From positions 19,496,095 through 19,560,094 of the forward strand of contig NC_080422.1 of NCBI RefSeq assembly GCF_029873635.1: a stretch of 64,000 nt of DNA. The letters run 5' to 3'. Below the pieces are notes generated by a model, which was not told the origin of the DNA, ran no database searches, and saw only the letters and a list, made by a program, of their open reading frames with translations. A program made the position numbers and the translations under genes. The DNA is from Malania oleifera. Taxonomy: Eukaryota > Streptophyta > Magnoliopsida > Santalales > Ximeniaceae. How positions within the stretch are numbered: position 1 is the first letter of the stretch; each line of letters begins with the position of its first letter. Shown here one piece after another: positions 1 to 11,448 of the stretch.

Positions 1-1711
1 ATAAAATAATTAATTAACTAATTAATTAATTAATTAAAAATTTATTTAATGGGAATTGTGGCAAGCACTCCCACATGGCCTCCATCCCCATCCCATACTC
101 AACCCATACCTTGTCCATCCCTTGCCCATTCTTTAATTTTAAAAAAATTATAATTTCACTCATCTCTTCACACTTTTATAAATTTCATTTCTTCCCAAAA
201 AATTTTCTATAAATAGGAAGCTTTCAACCTTCATTTTTCACAACAATTTTTCCTAGGAAGAGAAGGATTAATGAGTGAAAGAATTTGTGTTGGAGAGAAA
301 ATTTTTAAGTAAGTTCTCACTCACCCACTCTTCCCGATCTCATTTCTTAGAGATAGTTATTGTGTTTGTAGCACAAGGTAAAAGAAAAAGGTAAGTAAAT
401 TTGATTGTGCTAGTTTTTTTTTATTTAAAATTCATACCCTAATTTTTTTTGTAAGTAAATTTTAATTATGTTAGTTAGTTCCATAAAATTTTCATGAGTT
501 TATTTTTACGTATATTTAATTATACCGGTTCTATCTTTAATATACTTGTATTTATTTTTGAGTTAAGAAATATTCTAATACCCTCGGGTAAATTTTCAGC
601 ATTTCTTTCTATTCAAAAAAAAAAAAATTATATATATTTTTAACACAAAAATTGTATAGCATGAGTTTATTTTTACGTTGCATTTTTTTATGAAAATATG
701 AGTAAAGATGAGATTTTCACGATATTATTTTAAATTGTATAAATTATAATAAGATGATTTTAAAACCCCTTATGACAATGAAAGTTTAAAGTTACATATG
801 TTCGGTATCGCAACTTAAAGTTTAAATGGATCAGAATACACCCACACTGTTTATAGAGTGGTTATTTATGTTAGTGGATTTCTCCTAAGTGCACACCTGG
901 TTCCGGACTAGGACTTAATAAGGAAAATCTCACTTAATATTTACGTACGTTGATTTAGTTTGGTCGGCCAGCCAGTTAAGCCTAGTCTTCGGACCGCACA
1001 ACCTAGTCATGGGAGTAAACATGACTTACAGCAAACAGGCCTAAGAGTGGTTTTTACAATATATGTTTATACATATTTAATTATGTGTACAGAGTTATTA
1101 ATGAGTTAAAAGAGAAGTATAAGTTTATATGAAAAGGGTCATTGTGCTTAAATGACGATTTAAAGAAAACGTATAAGGAAAAGTATATGTATGTATATAG
1201 TTAAATATTTTTATAGTTTTAAAGTTAAAAGTTTAATTTAACGATCACAGTATATGGTTATTAAATTTTACTGTTATAGTTGATGGTAAAAGTTTTATGC
1301 AAAAATTTTTAGATTTACATTTATTTTAGAAGAAATTTTGAAGTTATAATATTAAATATTATTTTATGAAATTTTTAAAAGTTCATTTTTCCCACACACT
1401 AATAATAATCTTATTTACTTACTGAGCGTCGTCTCACTCCAATCATATTTTTATTTTAGATAACTCTGAAAGGCATGTCGGAAATTAGATTTAGTAAGCA
1501 TACGGGTGGAGATAGAAAAAAATAAAGATTGATTAGAAATATTAGTATGATGTAAGATATTTATGCTTGTGTAATTTTTTTCTTTTGAAATAAATGATTA
1601 TAATATGAATAATTAGCGCTCTGATTTAATAATAATTGAGTTTATTTGCTTCTATTGTAAATCAATAATAAAAAGTAAATATTCCAGACCCTTCGGGGTT
1701 GAGGTATTACA
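1..1711 (+). repeat. 5' LTR of a gypsy-like retrotransposon (left end outside window)
   Basis: The right boundary is defined by TTACA at 1707-1711, followed two bases later by an initiator-Met tRNA primer-binding site. The last 320 bases recur at 3327-3646 as a second LTR copy. A TATA box lies at 208-215, so U3 is mostly off the window and R-U5 is unusually long (about 1.45 kb). Two blocks are shared with the other gypsy LTRs here: a GTCTTCGGACCGCACAACC-like block near 981-1013, and CTTACTGAGCGTCGTCTCAC at 1418-1437. These suggest a Tekay/Del-like chromovirus, but that lineage call is inference. Confidence 0.75.
208..215 (+). promoter_or_regulatory. LTR TATA box
   Basis: TATAAATA followed by GG is a canonical plant TATA box inside the partial 5' LTR. 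It is the likely start-site determinant of the retrotransposon promoter. Transcription would be expected roughly 30 bases downstream, near the CACAAC at 239-244. No usable coding region remains downstream. Confidence 0.6.
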
Positions 1712-1713
1712 TT

Positions 1714-1725
1714 TGGTATCAGAGC
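1714..1725 (+). other. Primer-binding site (initiator-Met tRNA)
   Basis: TGGTATCAGAGC matches the 3' end of initiator-Met tRNA and lies two bases after the LTR end. The same primer site occurs at the F1, F2 and F3 elements of this window. Confidence 0.85.
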
Positions 1726-2485
1726 AATAGGTTATAAGTTCTGTAGACTTTAAGAAATAATTTTACCAGAGCATAGGATATAGGTTCTGCATACTCTAAT
1801 ATATAAATTTTACCAGAGCTTAAGTATAAAATATGATTTGAGTAGGATTGGGTAGTTTAGAATATTTATTTTAGTTTGTTATATTATTATACGTTAATAA
1901 TAGATTTATGATTTTAAAATAACACTTGATTATTGTTTAAGAATGGATCCTAAAGATAGTAACATTGGAGGAAATGAAATTAACGTGAAAGCTTTCAAGG
2001 ACAAATAATAATCATAAATTCTCTAAGAAAAATGGTAGTTTTATTAAAGACACGTTAATTAATTTAAATATGTTATTTATGTTTGTAGAGACACGTACCC
2101 ATGATTCATAATTAATTGTCAGATGCATTAATAATTTAAAATTTATATAAATATAAATATAATAATATAATAATATCTGAGATTTATTTATTTTCACTAT
2201 TATTATTTTCACTAAATATATAAGAAATAACACATTACACCCTACTGGGTTTAGAAATGCTATACATACAAATAGTTATGAACAAACGGTCTATTATGAA
2301 ATCTGAATTTACCCAAAATTTCTTTGCATGTATAACTTGGATATGAATATGTATTTTTTCATTACATATTCAGTTATCAACAAAACATTCAAACTTAATT
2401 TAAGAATATATATTTTGACAAAGTCTTTAATTTTAATTTTGTATTAGTTAAATATAATTTAAATATTACTTATTATATTTAAATT

Positions 2486-2523
<38 letters not shown>

Positions 2524-2810
2524 CCCTTAGCATGTGCAAGTTAAATATGTATATCTATTTTTTTTTCCCATTGCATATTCAATTTCCATAAGTATCCAAA
2601 TTTGATTTAGGAGTACAAATTTTGACGAAATTCTTAATTTTGTATAAATTTATAAAAGTTAATACAACTTAAATTTTTCTATATAAAAAAAAACTTTAAA
2701 TAGTAAAAATTCCATTAATGAAAGCAATATAAAAATTAACTAATTTCTTTCAAATAACTAACCAATGTCAAATCATCAATCGACCAAACATGTCCAACAT
2801 ATATTTGATC

Positions 2811-2879
<69 letters not shown>

Positions 2880-2895
2880 GGGTGCTCTTGCAGTT
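1726..2895 (+). pseudogene. Decayed retrotransposon interior with a gag-start remnant
   Basis: A short ORF begins at ATG 1943 (MDPKDSNIGGNE...) and stops after about 22 codons. Its position after the primer-binding site, and its similarity in style to the gag start of the gypsy element at 13987, suggest the first residues of gag. The rest is AT-rich and non-coding, with an AT run at 2489-2521, an ATA run at about 2811-2841 and another AT run at 2847-2874. No protease, reverse transcriptase or integrase can be recognised, so the element is internally deleted. Confidence 0.4.
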
Positions 2896-3058
2896 AAAAA
2901 AAAAAAAAAAAAAAAGCCTCATGGGTGGAAATCATCGACTATAGCTCACTTACCCTCGAAGTAAGGCCAGGGCATGAGACCACTTGCGTATAGTGAGGAC
3001 TCGAACCCGCGATCACATAGATGCATGGTCGATTCCTTACCACTAGGCCACCCACCCA
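2896..3058 (-). mobile_element. tRNA-derived SINE with poly-T 3' end
   Basis: On the minus strand the sequence starts GGGTGGGTGGCC and carries an RNA polymerase III A box (TGGCCTAGTGG, 3050-3040). A perfect B box (GGTTCGAGTCC, 3007-2997) lies about 32 bases further on, the spacing of a tRNA gene. It ends in about 20 T (A run 2896-2915 on the plus strand). T-rich tails are known in some plant SINE families such as Au and p-SINE1. A five-base repeat GCAGT at 2890-2894 and 3060-3064 may be the target duplication. It is not a functional tRNA gene, because no acceptor stem closes. Confidence 0.72.
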
Positions 3059-3145
3059 AGCAGTGACCTGATGATAAAATTAATTATAGTTAAAGTACTA
3101 ATAAAGATGTAGAAACAAACAACATTGAGTTTGCAAATTTTGTAA

Positions 3146-3326
3146 TACGTGTTGCTCGCTCGATTTCCGAGCCACATATCGCTCTCCCTCGATTTTTGAA
3201 AAAATGCGTCACTCGAGGCACGCGTCGCTCTCTCTCGATTTTTACAACACACATCGTTCTCCCTCAATTTTTGCAAAACGCGTCGCTTGATATCAGTGAC
3301 ACGCTTCGCTCTCTCTCGATTTTTGT
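3146..3326. repeat. Degenerate tandem repeat, about 36-bp unit
   Basis: About five imperfect copies of a unit resembling CGCGTCGCTCTCTCTCGATTTTTG, each followed by a short A/C-rich spacer. The array ends exactly where homology to the LTR resumes at 3327, so it marks the breakpoint of the truncated 3' LTR. Confidence 0.6.
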
Positions 3327-3646
3327 CACACACTAATAATAATCTTATTTACTTACTGAGCGTCGTCTCACTCCAATCATATTTTTATTTCAGATAACTC
3401 TGAAGGGCATGTCAGAAATCAGGCTTAGCAAGCATGTGAGTAGAGATAGAAAAAAATAAAGATTGATTAGAAATATTAAAATGATGCCAGATATTTATGC
3501 TTGTGTAATTTTTCTTCTTTTGAAATAAATGATTGTAATATGGATAATTAGCGTTCTGGTTTAATAATAATTGAGTTTATTTGCTTCCGCTGTAAATCAA
3601 TAATAAAAAGTAAATATCCCAGACCCTTCGGGGTTGGCGTATTACA
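3327..3646 (+). repeat. Truncated 3' LTR
   Basis: About 90% or more identical by eye to 1391-1711, including CTTACTGAGCGTCGTCTCAC and the terminal CCCTTCGGGGTTG...TTACA. Only the U5-side 320 bases remain. U3 and most of R are missing, replaced on the left by the tandem repeat at 3146-3326. Confidence 0.75.
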
Positions 3647-3649
3647 GAT

Positions 3650-3780
3650 TGCATTAAAGGAGTGGCGTTGCAATTTTACATAATACACACCACAATATTC
3701 ACTATACATTTTAAACATATGGATTGCATTAAAGGAGTAGCGGTGCAATTTTACATAATACACGCCACAATATTCACTAG
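3650..3780. repeat. Two-copy tandem duplication, about 72-bp period
   Basis: GATTGCATTAAAGGAGT is followed by a GCAATTTTACATAATACAC-type block at 3648-3705 and again at 3722-3780. The copies differ at only a few bases. No function is apparent. Confidence 0.65.
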
Positions 3781-4640
3781 CTCCAATAACATTTTGCTAA
3801 CTTCAAGGTTTTAATATACGAGTTGTTCACAATTTTCAAATGGCATTCAAAACTATTTTATGCATAGTAATAAGGGTTCAATGGAGAGAAGAAGCTTTTA
3901 TAAGTGTCCTATACTAACTTAAAGTCGTTCAATCTTATTCTAGAACGTGTCTATCCAGTTTAGAGAACTTTATTTGTCAAGCAATGAACAACTTCTCCGT
4001 ATATCTCCGCCTTTACTCTTTCACACATTGTTGGGCTTGCCATATCTAGGGTCTTATTATCTCTTATGATGCTTAAAAATATTTTAGAAAGATGCTCTAT
4101 AGTCGGTCTGAAGTTGTGAGTAATCAAAGGATCCATGTTTTGTAGTCCAAATTCTTTCCTTTTAAATGATGCATTATGAAGATTACAATAAATCTTGTGA
4201 AGCTGTTACCACCCTTCTTATTGCAATCATTATGAAATTGCTAATTACTACTTACATAATTAGAAATTTAGCCTTTATCCCTTGGGAAGTAAACTAACTG
4301 GAGGGCAGCACTGGACAAACTTCTAAGTGTTGAATACATATCCTATTGCCAGGAGGTTGATTTTTAGAAGTTGTGCGTCATTTTGGTGATACATTGTATA
4401 AGGTCCAAATATATATATCCTTAAAGGAAAAAAGCAAAATAGAGCTACCTGTCTATATCCTAAGAAGCAAGTAAGGTGGAATGACCTCCGATAGGAACCA
4501 AAGTAGTACCATTTTCTTGGCCAAAAAGTAATGCATATGCATTGGCCTTCAGGGATCCATTTACTTTTTGCTGTAATAATGACAAGCTCTTATATTTCTT
4601 TCCTACTTTTCCATTTTTCTCTATCAATATTTTTAATTTG
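3781..4640. other. No recognisable gene
   Basis: AT-rich DNA without an ORF above background, clear terminal repeats or RNA-gene boxes. It may belong to the CACTA-like element that ends at 5291, but I see no 5' terminus for it. Confidence 0.4.
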
Positions 4641-5291
4641 AAGCAATCATTTGTTTTGCATTATAGCCCATCTACTGATTGGGAAACATATAAAAAAAAT
4701 TTGTGAACAAAGAAATAAATTAAAAAGTGAGATTAGAATATGCAAGGTCACAGTGGCACCTCGTGGCAGTAGTAGGTGCATGGTTGCTCGCTGCTCACGG
4801 TAGCAACAAGGTTGGTGCTTGGCTGCTCGCGATGGCAATAGGCGTGGCAAGTGTCGTAAGCAGTGGAGGCACATGTGATAAGGAGTAGAGGAGGCATAGG
4901 TGTGGCAAGCGTCGTGGCTACAAGTAAGTGGAGCTTCGAATGGGGGAGGACGAACAAGAGTGTCTTTTTTTATGAACAGTATAATGGGGAAAGGGAATTG
5001 GAGCACCAAAATGACTGCATTTTGTGGTCTTCTCCTGAAATAGTTTTGGCGACAACTTTATTTTGTTGCAAAAATATAAAATTTTGTCACTGAATAAGTA
5101 TCTTCAACTCACGAATTTTTTTCCTCTTTCCCACGCATCCGTCAGCAATGAAGTTAAGAACTTGTCGCCAAAAGCCTTTATCCCTAGGTATTTAGCGATG
5201 AGGTTATAGTTTGTCACTAAAGCTCACTTTTAGGGACGGAATTTTATTTGTCACAAAAAAATGGTTGCTAAAGAATACTTTTCTTATAGTG
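4641..5291 (+). mobile_element. 3' terminal part of a CACTA-like DNA transposon
   Basis: The right end reads TACTTTTCTTATAGTG (to 5291), whose reverse complement starts CACTATAAGAAAAGTA, a CACTA-superfamily terminus. Subterminal DNA contains repeated words of the type TTTGTCACTAAA, GCGACAA and GTTGCTAAAG, as expected for subterminal repeats. The three bases TTA at 5292-5294 could be the target duplication. The 4741-4950 stretch is GC-richer and may be captured exon-like sequence, but I do not recognise a protein. The 5' end was not found. Confidence 0.5.
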
Positions 5292-5390
5292 TTAAGAATT
5301 CATCTCCCCTGCTCACTTACACTTTTACCCTTCTTATGCGCACTTGAGGCTTGAACTCATATGGTCATATGTAGGCCACTCATTATTAAC

Positions 5391-5575
5391 ATTAAGGGTT
5401 GTTTGGTATTTATTTTTTATTTGTTATTGATAAAAAAATTGATTACAACAATGTTTTCATTAATATTAATTGTTTTATTTTTATTTTTTTTATTATCAAA
5501 TATTGTAAAAATTAGAATAGAATTTAGAACATTTAGTTATTGTAAACATATATTGTCAAGTAAAATACCAAATTG
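5391..5575. mobile_element. Possible small MITE
   Basis: The segment begins near GGTTGTTTGGTATTTA and ends near AAATACCAAATTGACA, giving an imperfect terminal inverted repeat around TTTGGTATTT with a very AT-rich centre. No clean target duplication was found. It could also be a chance inverted repeat. Confidence 0.3.
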
Positions 5576-5819
5576 ACATTTTCTAGGAATAATTAAACAC
5601 TAATATATTACCAAGCTTGGAAAAGAGGCTATTGAGTTTTACATAATACATTATACATCAACATACTCAGATGAACATTATACAATATGCAATAACAGTG
5701 AACTTGAGATAGAACTTATCCTTAAGCTTTTAGATGCATAACAATTACGGAGCTAACCAAAGAATTATTTGTTTGCATAATAGGGAGGGTACCATACCAT
5801 ACCTTGCGATCCTAGTACG

Positions 5820-7121
5820 TTGAATCGACTCGGTAAACCATTTGCTAATCTCGTGAGGGATGCATGGGTGCCCCTATATCCAAAATGTAAGAAGTTCTCA
5901 AAATTAGAGTTTCTGATAAAGTTGCTTCATGTAAGGACAATGCATGAGTTATCTAAGAGCGCATTCAACGTGTATTTAAGCCTCATTAAGGCGACATTGC
6001 CTAATGGTGAAACACTTCCGAAGTCTTTATGAGCCGAAGACATACATGCGTGAATTGAGTTTCGGTTACACTCTAATACATACGTGTAGGTATGATTGTG
6101 CACTCTTTTATAGTGAATATGAAAATATGAACGAGTGCCCAGAATGTGGATAACCAAGGTATACATCTAATCAAAAGAAGGGTAAAAAGGTCCCCTAAAA
6201 AATTTTATGATATTGTCCATTAATCCCGCGACCGCAAAGATTGTACATGTGCAGAAAAACTACTGCTGATATGAGATGGCATCAAAAGAAACGTCTTCAA
6301 GATGGAAATACCTTTAGTCATCCAGCGGACTCTAAAGCTTGGGTTGATTTTGATAAAATGCATCTGTGGTTTGCTAGTGATCCTCATAACATCAGACATG
6401 ACCTTGTTTCAGATGGGTTCAATCCATTCGGTAACATGAACAACCTGTATCGCATGTGGCCAGTTATGATGATGTCATACAATATGCCGCCATGGCGATG
6501 TATGTAAGAATCTTTCATTTATATGTCTCTGTTTATTCCCGGACCGAGGGCACCTGGTAATGACATTGACCTGTACCAACGTCCATTAATTGACGAGTTA
6601 AAAGAATTATGGAAAAAAGGAGTGGAGACATTAAATGTGGAAACCGAGACAACATTTCGGATGCATACTATAGTGTTGTGGACAATTAACGATTTCTTCG
6701 CTTACAGCAACCTGTCAGGTTGGAGCACAAAAGGTTACTTAGCATGCCCAGTCTGTAATAAGGATGCTGGGTCCGTATTCTTGAAGCATGGATGCAAGTT
6801 ATGCTTTATGTGTCATCATCCTTTTCTACAACCTGGACATCCTTGGAGGACTCGTGGTGTCAAAAGCTTTAATGGAAAACCTGAACGAATGTTGCAGCCA
6901 AAGCGACTAAGTGGGGATGAGATATTAAACCAATTTAGGTTGATCGGAGATGTGAAAATTGGAAAACGACCAATCAGTAGAAAAAAAAAATGTGTTGAGT
7001 GGGAGTTGAATTGGTCAAAGAGAAGCATCTTCTTCAAGTTGCCATACTGGAAAGATCTTCCACTACTCCATAACTTGGATGTCATGCACATCGAAAAGAA
7101 CATTTGTGAGAATGTCATTTG
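5820..7121 (+). pseudogene. CACTA (En/Spm) TNP2-type transposase, 5' part
   Basis: The translation resembles the plant TNP2 transposase family (Transposase_21/tnp2), which cuts and pastes CACTA elements in the nucleus. Visible signatures in order are a leucine-rich start (LLHVRTMHELS), a zinc-ribbon half CPECG, TADMRWH, HPADSKAW, FDKMH, GFNPFGNM, then IPGPRAPGNDIDLY, GWSTKGYLACPVCN and HNLDVMHIEKNICENV. A one-base frameshift near 6030 and stops near 6149-6200 break the N-terminal part. 6241-7121 is nearly open apart from a change of ORF near 6507-6523. At 7121 the coding sequence is cut by a gypsy retrotransposon and resumes in frame at 16462, after one copy of the duplicated ATTTG. The product is dead. 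Confidence 0.88.
7117..7121 (+). repeat. Target-site duplication, left copy (ATTTG)
   Basis: ATTTG directly precedes the retrotransposon terminus at 7122 and recurs at 16457-16461 directly after the other terminus. It is a perfect five-base duplication typical of LTR-retrotransposon integration. Removing the insert and one copy restores the TNP2 reading frame. Confidence 0.95.
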
Positions 7122-8116
7122 TGTGACGACCTACTTAATTTTCACATTTTTTTTATATTACAAAATCACAAATCTCAACTCAGCAGATCATAATCCACCT
7201 GGACCCGTGGTACCAGGGATATATCAGAATGCATAACGGAAGCCCTAGCAGCAGGAAACATACAATCACAATATTATAAATACGAAAACATCCATCACAT
7301 TACTATAAATACCAGAGTCACTATATCCACTGTATTTTAGTATACACATCCCAAAAACAAGATCTAGGGATATTTTCCACAAAATCCAACTGTCCCTACT
7401 AAAACTTACCCTTCAAAGAGGGCAGACAAATAACACTAGATCAGCGGGGCTTTTCCTGCTCTCCTATCTGAGGCTCCTGAAAAGTTTATAAAATTTTGGG
7501 GTGAGACACCTCTCAGTAAGGGAAATAAACTAATACCAGTGTGTGGCAACATGAGTATTCCGTGTTATACATATACCATACAAAACATATTCAGTAACTG
7601 TTTTGTCAAATCTGGGAAAACATATATATCATCAAACATGGAAGAACATACTGCATTATCATAAACATATTTCATCTCTTATAATAGTAATACAAAAAAC
7701 ATTCCTGATAGGTTAGCTGACTGTTGTCATGTATTAGCCCCACATGACTGGGTTATGTGGCCCGAAGGCGGGACCTGACAATGGTTGGCCGACCACTGCC
7801 AAGTCAAAAGTACAGTCTGTAAGTCTGATGGGTCTGCCAGACTTGATCCGTACACCAGAGGCATTCACACACTTCTTAAAACCACATCGACCATCCAATC
7901 TCACACCACTCTGTACAGCAGCGTTAACACAAATATCATGATCATGATGACCATGGACACACAGTAATGGTACCGTGCAAATGCTAGCCTAGATCAAGCC
8001 AACCAGGTTATGATATCATATAACATATACTGAAACTATGATACATGGATATTTCATATCATTAATTATCAAATCAATCATATTATTTTGCATATATACG
8101 TATATCATGAAAATCA

Positions 8117-8432
8117 TCAGCCCGTACGCCGGTATTACATAATTTTACCATAGCTCGGCCCGTACGCCGGCAAATCATAGCACAACCCATACGTTGGCAA
8201 ATCATTCACATAGCTCGGTCTGTATGCCGGCAAATCATATGCATAGCTCAGCCTGTACACTGGCAAATCATATTCATAGCTCGGCCCGTACGGCGAAAAA
8301 TCATATACATAGCTCAGCTCGTACGCTGGAAAATCACATCCATAGCACTACCCGTACGTCGGTAAGATATATCCATAGGTCAGCCCATACGCTGGCAAAA
8401 CGTATAAAAATCTCGGCCCGTACGCTAGTTTT
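8117..8432. repeat. 33-bp minisatellite inside the LTR, about 10 units
   Basis: Units of the form AGCTCAGCCCGTACGCTGGC plus AAATCATATACAT repeat every 33 bases, with a few shorter or longer end units. Each unit has the palindromic core CGTACG. The period is a multiple of three, so open frames run through the array (8194-8457 on the plus strand). Those frames encode an 11-residue periodicity of the type ANHIHSSARTL and are most likely a by-product. Confidence 0.85.
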
Positions 8433-9025
8433 CCATTATAAAAATTCGTATCATTAACACATTCCCAGAAAATAGTATTTCATAACAATTTCTACTCATG
8501 CCACACTAACAGGTTTTCCGCATATTTAACATACCATCATTTTTAACAGTATTTTCCTAAATATAAATCATATATAAATATATTTATTTTCCTGAAATTA
8601 AATGCTATAACAATATACATGTTTTTCATAAAATACTAGCTTAGTTTATCCCCTTACCTGATTCTTGAAAAGCCCCTAAGAAAATATGTCCCACACCCGC
8701 AGGGTTCCCAACTCAACACCCTGGAAACACCATTCCCCAAAACTAAAGTTCAGTATTTCTACACGTATAACACTTCTTACAATTGTCAAATAACCAAATA
8801 CTGAGTAAAAAGCCTTACCCTGGATTTGGGATTGTTTCCAACTCAGCCCCATTGACGATCCGCTCCAGCAGACTTGCAGAAAACTTTCCCAGGAGCATCG
8901 TGGTGGCTTTGGATCCTCGAACCGGCGGAAATTCGGCCCGAAATCGAAGAGAGAAGGGGGAAGGAACGAAGGATGAGAGAGAGAGGGTTTCTGTGCAGGA
9001 AAATGGACTGAAAATCACGTTTAAT

Positions 9026-9035
9026 CCTACTTATA
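9026..9035 (-). promoter_or_regulatory. TATA box of the 3' LTR
   Basis: On the minus strand TATAAGTAGG lies directly downstream, in element sense, of the palindrome array. The same sequence stands at 16232-16223 in the 5' LTR, where it would drive the element. Confidence 0.55.
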
Positions 9036-9045
9036 CTGCGGGATT

Positions 9046-9242
9046 TGTTGACGAGCCACGTCACCTCGTCGACGAGTCCTGTAGAAAGTTCATCGATGAA
9101 CTTCAACCCTCATTGACAAATTTCAGGTTTCAAAAATTCTCTCTCGGTATGTTCTCATCGACGATTCCTATCCTCATCGATGAGCTCCTGTTATACCCTC
9201 GTCGACGAGTCCCCTGTATTCATCGACGAAGAGCTGAAAAAT
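9046..9242 (-). promoter_or_regulatory. GTCGAC-palindrome array in the 3' LTR U3
   Basis: Boxes such as CTCGTCGACGAG (twice), TTCATCGATGAA, CTCATCGATGAG and TTCATCGACGAA recur through about 200 bases. In element sense one pair reads TCGTCGATGAATACAGGGGA, then CTCGTCGACGAG, the same word order as the CACAGGG cassette of the copia element at 42222. The position just upstream of the TATA box suggests a promoter-proximal cis element. Function is inference. Confidence 0.6.
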
Positions 9243-9258
9243 TCCTCGTGTCGTTACA

Positions 9259-9275
9259 TTCTCCACTCCTTATAA
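9259..9275 (-). other. Polypurine tract of the gypsy element
   Basis: On the minus strand TAAGGAGTGGAGAA immediately precedes the 3' LTR terminus TGTAACG. This is where plus-strand DNA synthesis would be primed. Confidence 0.7.
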
Positions 9276-9607
9276 AATTTTGTCCTGGAAATTTACTGTT
9301 CACGTAACTCATCTTCCCTTAACAGGAAAAAGAGTCTACTTATTTTATTACTTACCCTCACTTATGGCGAAGGAATATCGTGATTACATTTCTAGTCCTG
9401 GGAGATTATATATACAAAAGAAAAATTCTCCCAAAACTAAAATGCTACACTAATTAAACCATTACATGTACCTATAAAAGAAATACTTTCTAACTACTTA
9501 CATTTTACCCAATCAAACTTCTTGGAATAAATGTGGATACCTTTGCCTCATTTGCTCCTCGGATTCCCAAGAAGCCTCTTCAATTGCATGATTCCTCCAC
9601 TAAACTT

Positions 9608-10893
9608 TTACCTGAGGAATCTTCTTGTTACGTAGTTCCTGTACTTTCTATCCAGAATCTGTACTGGTACCTCCTTATACACCAGTGAATCACTAAACTC
9701 TAATTCATCATAACTGATGATATGAGAAGGATCTGGGACGTATTTCCTCAACATAGCAATATGGAATACGTCGTGGATCCTGGACAGCACAGGTGGTAAA
9801 GCTAGCCTGTAGGCTACCGACCCCACTTTATCTAGAATCTCAAATGGACTGATAAACCTACGACTAAGTTTACCTTTCTTCCCAAATTGCATAACCCCTT
9901 TCATCGGAGCATCTTCAAAAACACATGATTACCCACATCAAATTCCAGATTCCTGTGGCGATTATCAGCATAACTTTTCTGTCGGCTTTGAGCTGCACTG
10001 ATCCCGTCTCTGATAAGCCGAACCTTATCACGCGCTTGCTGCACAAGCTCTGGCCCCACTACTTGCCGTTCACCCATTTCATCCCAAAATAAAGGAGAAC
10101 GACATCTCCTACTGTATAAAGCCTCAAACGGTGTCATGCCAATGCTAGTTTGATAACTGTTATTATACGCAAACTTTACTAGTGGCATGAACTGAGTCCA
10201 ACTACCTCCAAAATCCAATACGCACGCACAGAGCATATCCTCTAATGTCTGTATCATCCTCTCAGTCTTCTCATCTGACTGAGGATGGAATGTCATGCTA
10301 AATGGCAATTAAGACCCTAATGCTTCCTGCATACTCTTCCAAAAATGTGATGTACAACGCGAGTCTCGATCTGACACAATCAATACTGGCACCCCATAAG
10401 AATGAACTATCCCCTGAATGTAGATCTCCGCTAAAAGGTTGAAGGAGTAGCTGATCTTGATAGGTACAAAGTGGGTGGTCTTAGTCAAACGGTCAACAAT
10501 CACCCAGATGGCATTCTGACCATGTAATGTCGTCAGCAGTACTGACACAAAGTCCATGAATATATGATCCCACTTCCACTTTGGGATGAATAACGGCAAC
10601 AACTCCCATGCCGGCCTCTGGTGCTCAGCCTTTACCTGTTGGCACGTCAGACACTGTGCTACATACTTGGCAACCTCTTTCTTCATACCACTCCACCAGT
10701 ACGACTCTCACAGATCCCTGTACATCTTCGTACTTCCGGGATGAATTGTATACAAAAATCTGTAAGCCTTCTCTAGAATGGTCCTTCTGATATCCACATC
10801 AGCAGGAACACATAATCTGAAACGGAACTGCAAAGTTCTATCATCTGCAATACTAAATTCCTCTCTTTGACCACTCTGTACTCTATCTATCAC
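9608..10893 (-). pseudogene. Gypsy integrase
   Basis: Integrase joins retroelement cDNA to host DNA. The zinc-binding region is visible as HPGSTKMY then CLTCQQVK. The catalytic core follows, with Asp in FMDFV, Asp in VSDRDSR and Glu in the SDEKTERM segment, consistent with D,D-35-E. The C-terminal part has GKLSRRFISPFEIL and a DVFHIAMLRKYVPD block, then EVPVQILDRK. The catalytic residues survive, but in-frame stops near 10707, 10309 and 9901 break it. Several fit CAA, CGA or TGG decaying to stop codons. In the family it is the C-terminal pol domain, released by protease. Confidence 0.85.
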
Positions 10894-11187
10894 CTCTGCT
10901 AATTCTGGGTCTTCCTTTTGGGCAGCTTTAATTCTCTCCTACAGAATATGTTGCACCACTAAACTGGCAATGTGAGCCTGAGAACCACTCTCAACTAATT
11001 CAATACCGAAACTCTCCAGATCCCTCATGATCGGATACTAGATCTCCATTGTCATCAACGTTGATTCCCTGGACTTCCTGCTCAATGCATCAGCTACTAC
11101 GTTTGCTTTCCCCGAGTAATAACTGATGGTACAATTAAAATCCTTAATTAACTCTAACCACCTTCTCTGCCTCATATTCAATTCCTT

Positions 11188-11448
11188 CTACGTGAAGAAA
11201 TACTTTAAGCTCTTGTGGTCGGAGAAAATATCACACTGCTCGCCGTATACGTAATGCCTCCAAATTTTCAATGCGTGCACCACTGCAGCCAATTCAAGAT
11301 CATGTGTAGGGTAGTTCTTTTCATATTCTTTCAACTTCCTGGATACATACGCCATTACCCTGCCATGCTGCATCAATACACAACCAAGTCCCTTCAAAGA
11401 CGCATCACTGTAAATGACATACCCCTCACCCCCTGATGGGATAACCAA
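11188..11448 (-). pseudogene. Gypsy RNase H domain
   Basis: The domain degrades the RNA strand of the RNA:DNA hybrid. Motifs visible are [13 protein letters not shown] (first Asp), a [19 protein letters not shown] block (Glu) and [12 protein letters not shown] (second Asp). It continues toward integrase through a segment with ADALSRK near 11090. Stops flank it on both sides, so it is only a fragment of a pol polyprotein. Confidence 0.85.

Larger units (their letters stand above)
7122..9258 (-). repeat. Gypsy element 3' LTR
   Basis: 2137 bases beginning TGTGACGACC and ending CGTTACA on the plus strand, matching 14291-16456. It holds a 33-bp minisatellite (8117-8432), a GTCGAC-palindrome array (9046-9242) and a minus-strand TATA (TATAAGTAGG, 9035-9026). 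It also has the gypsy-shared blocks at 7498-7520 and 7740-7773. It is about 29 bases shorter than its partner, mainly one minisatellite unit. Confidence 0.93.

Noticed and set aside
2997..3050. Functional tRNA gene
   Set aside because: A and B boxes are present, but acceptor and anticodon stems do not pair, and the unit ends in a long T tail, which fits a SINE.
5586..5603. Left CACTA terminus of the tnp2 element (CACTAATATATTACC)
   Set aside because: It does not match the 3' terminus CACTACAAAAAATCAAG beyond CACTA, and no subterminal repeats follow.
8194..8457. Histidine/serine-rich 87-residue protein
   Set aside because: It is a translation of the 33-bp LTR minisatellite. The open frame follows from the repeat length being a multiple of three, and the same kind of frame exists on the other strand of the sister LTR.
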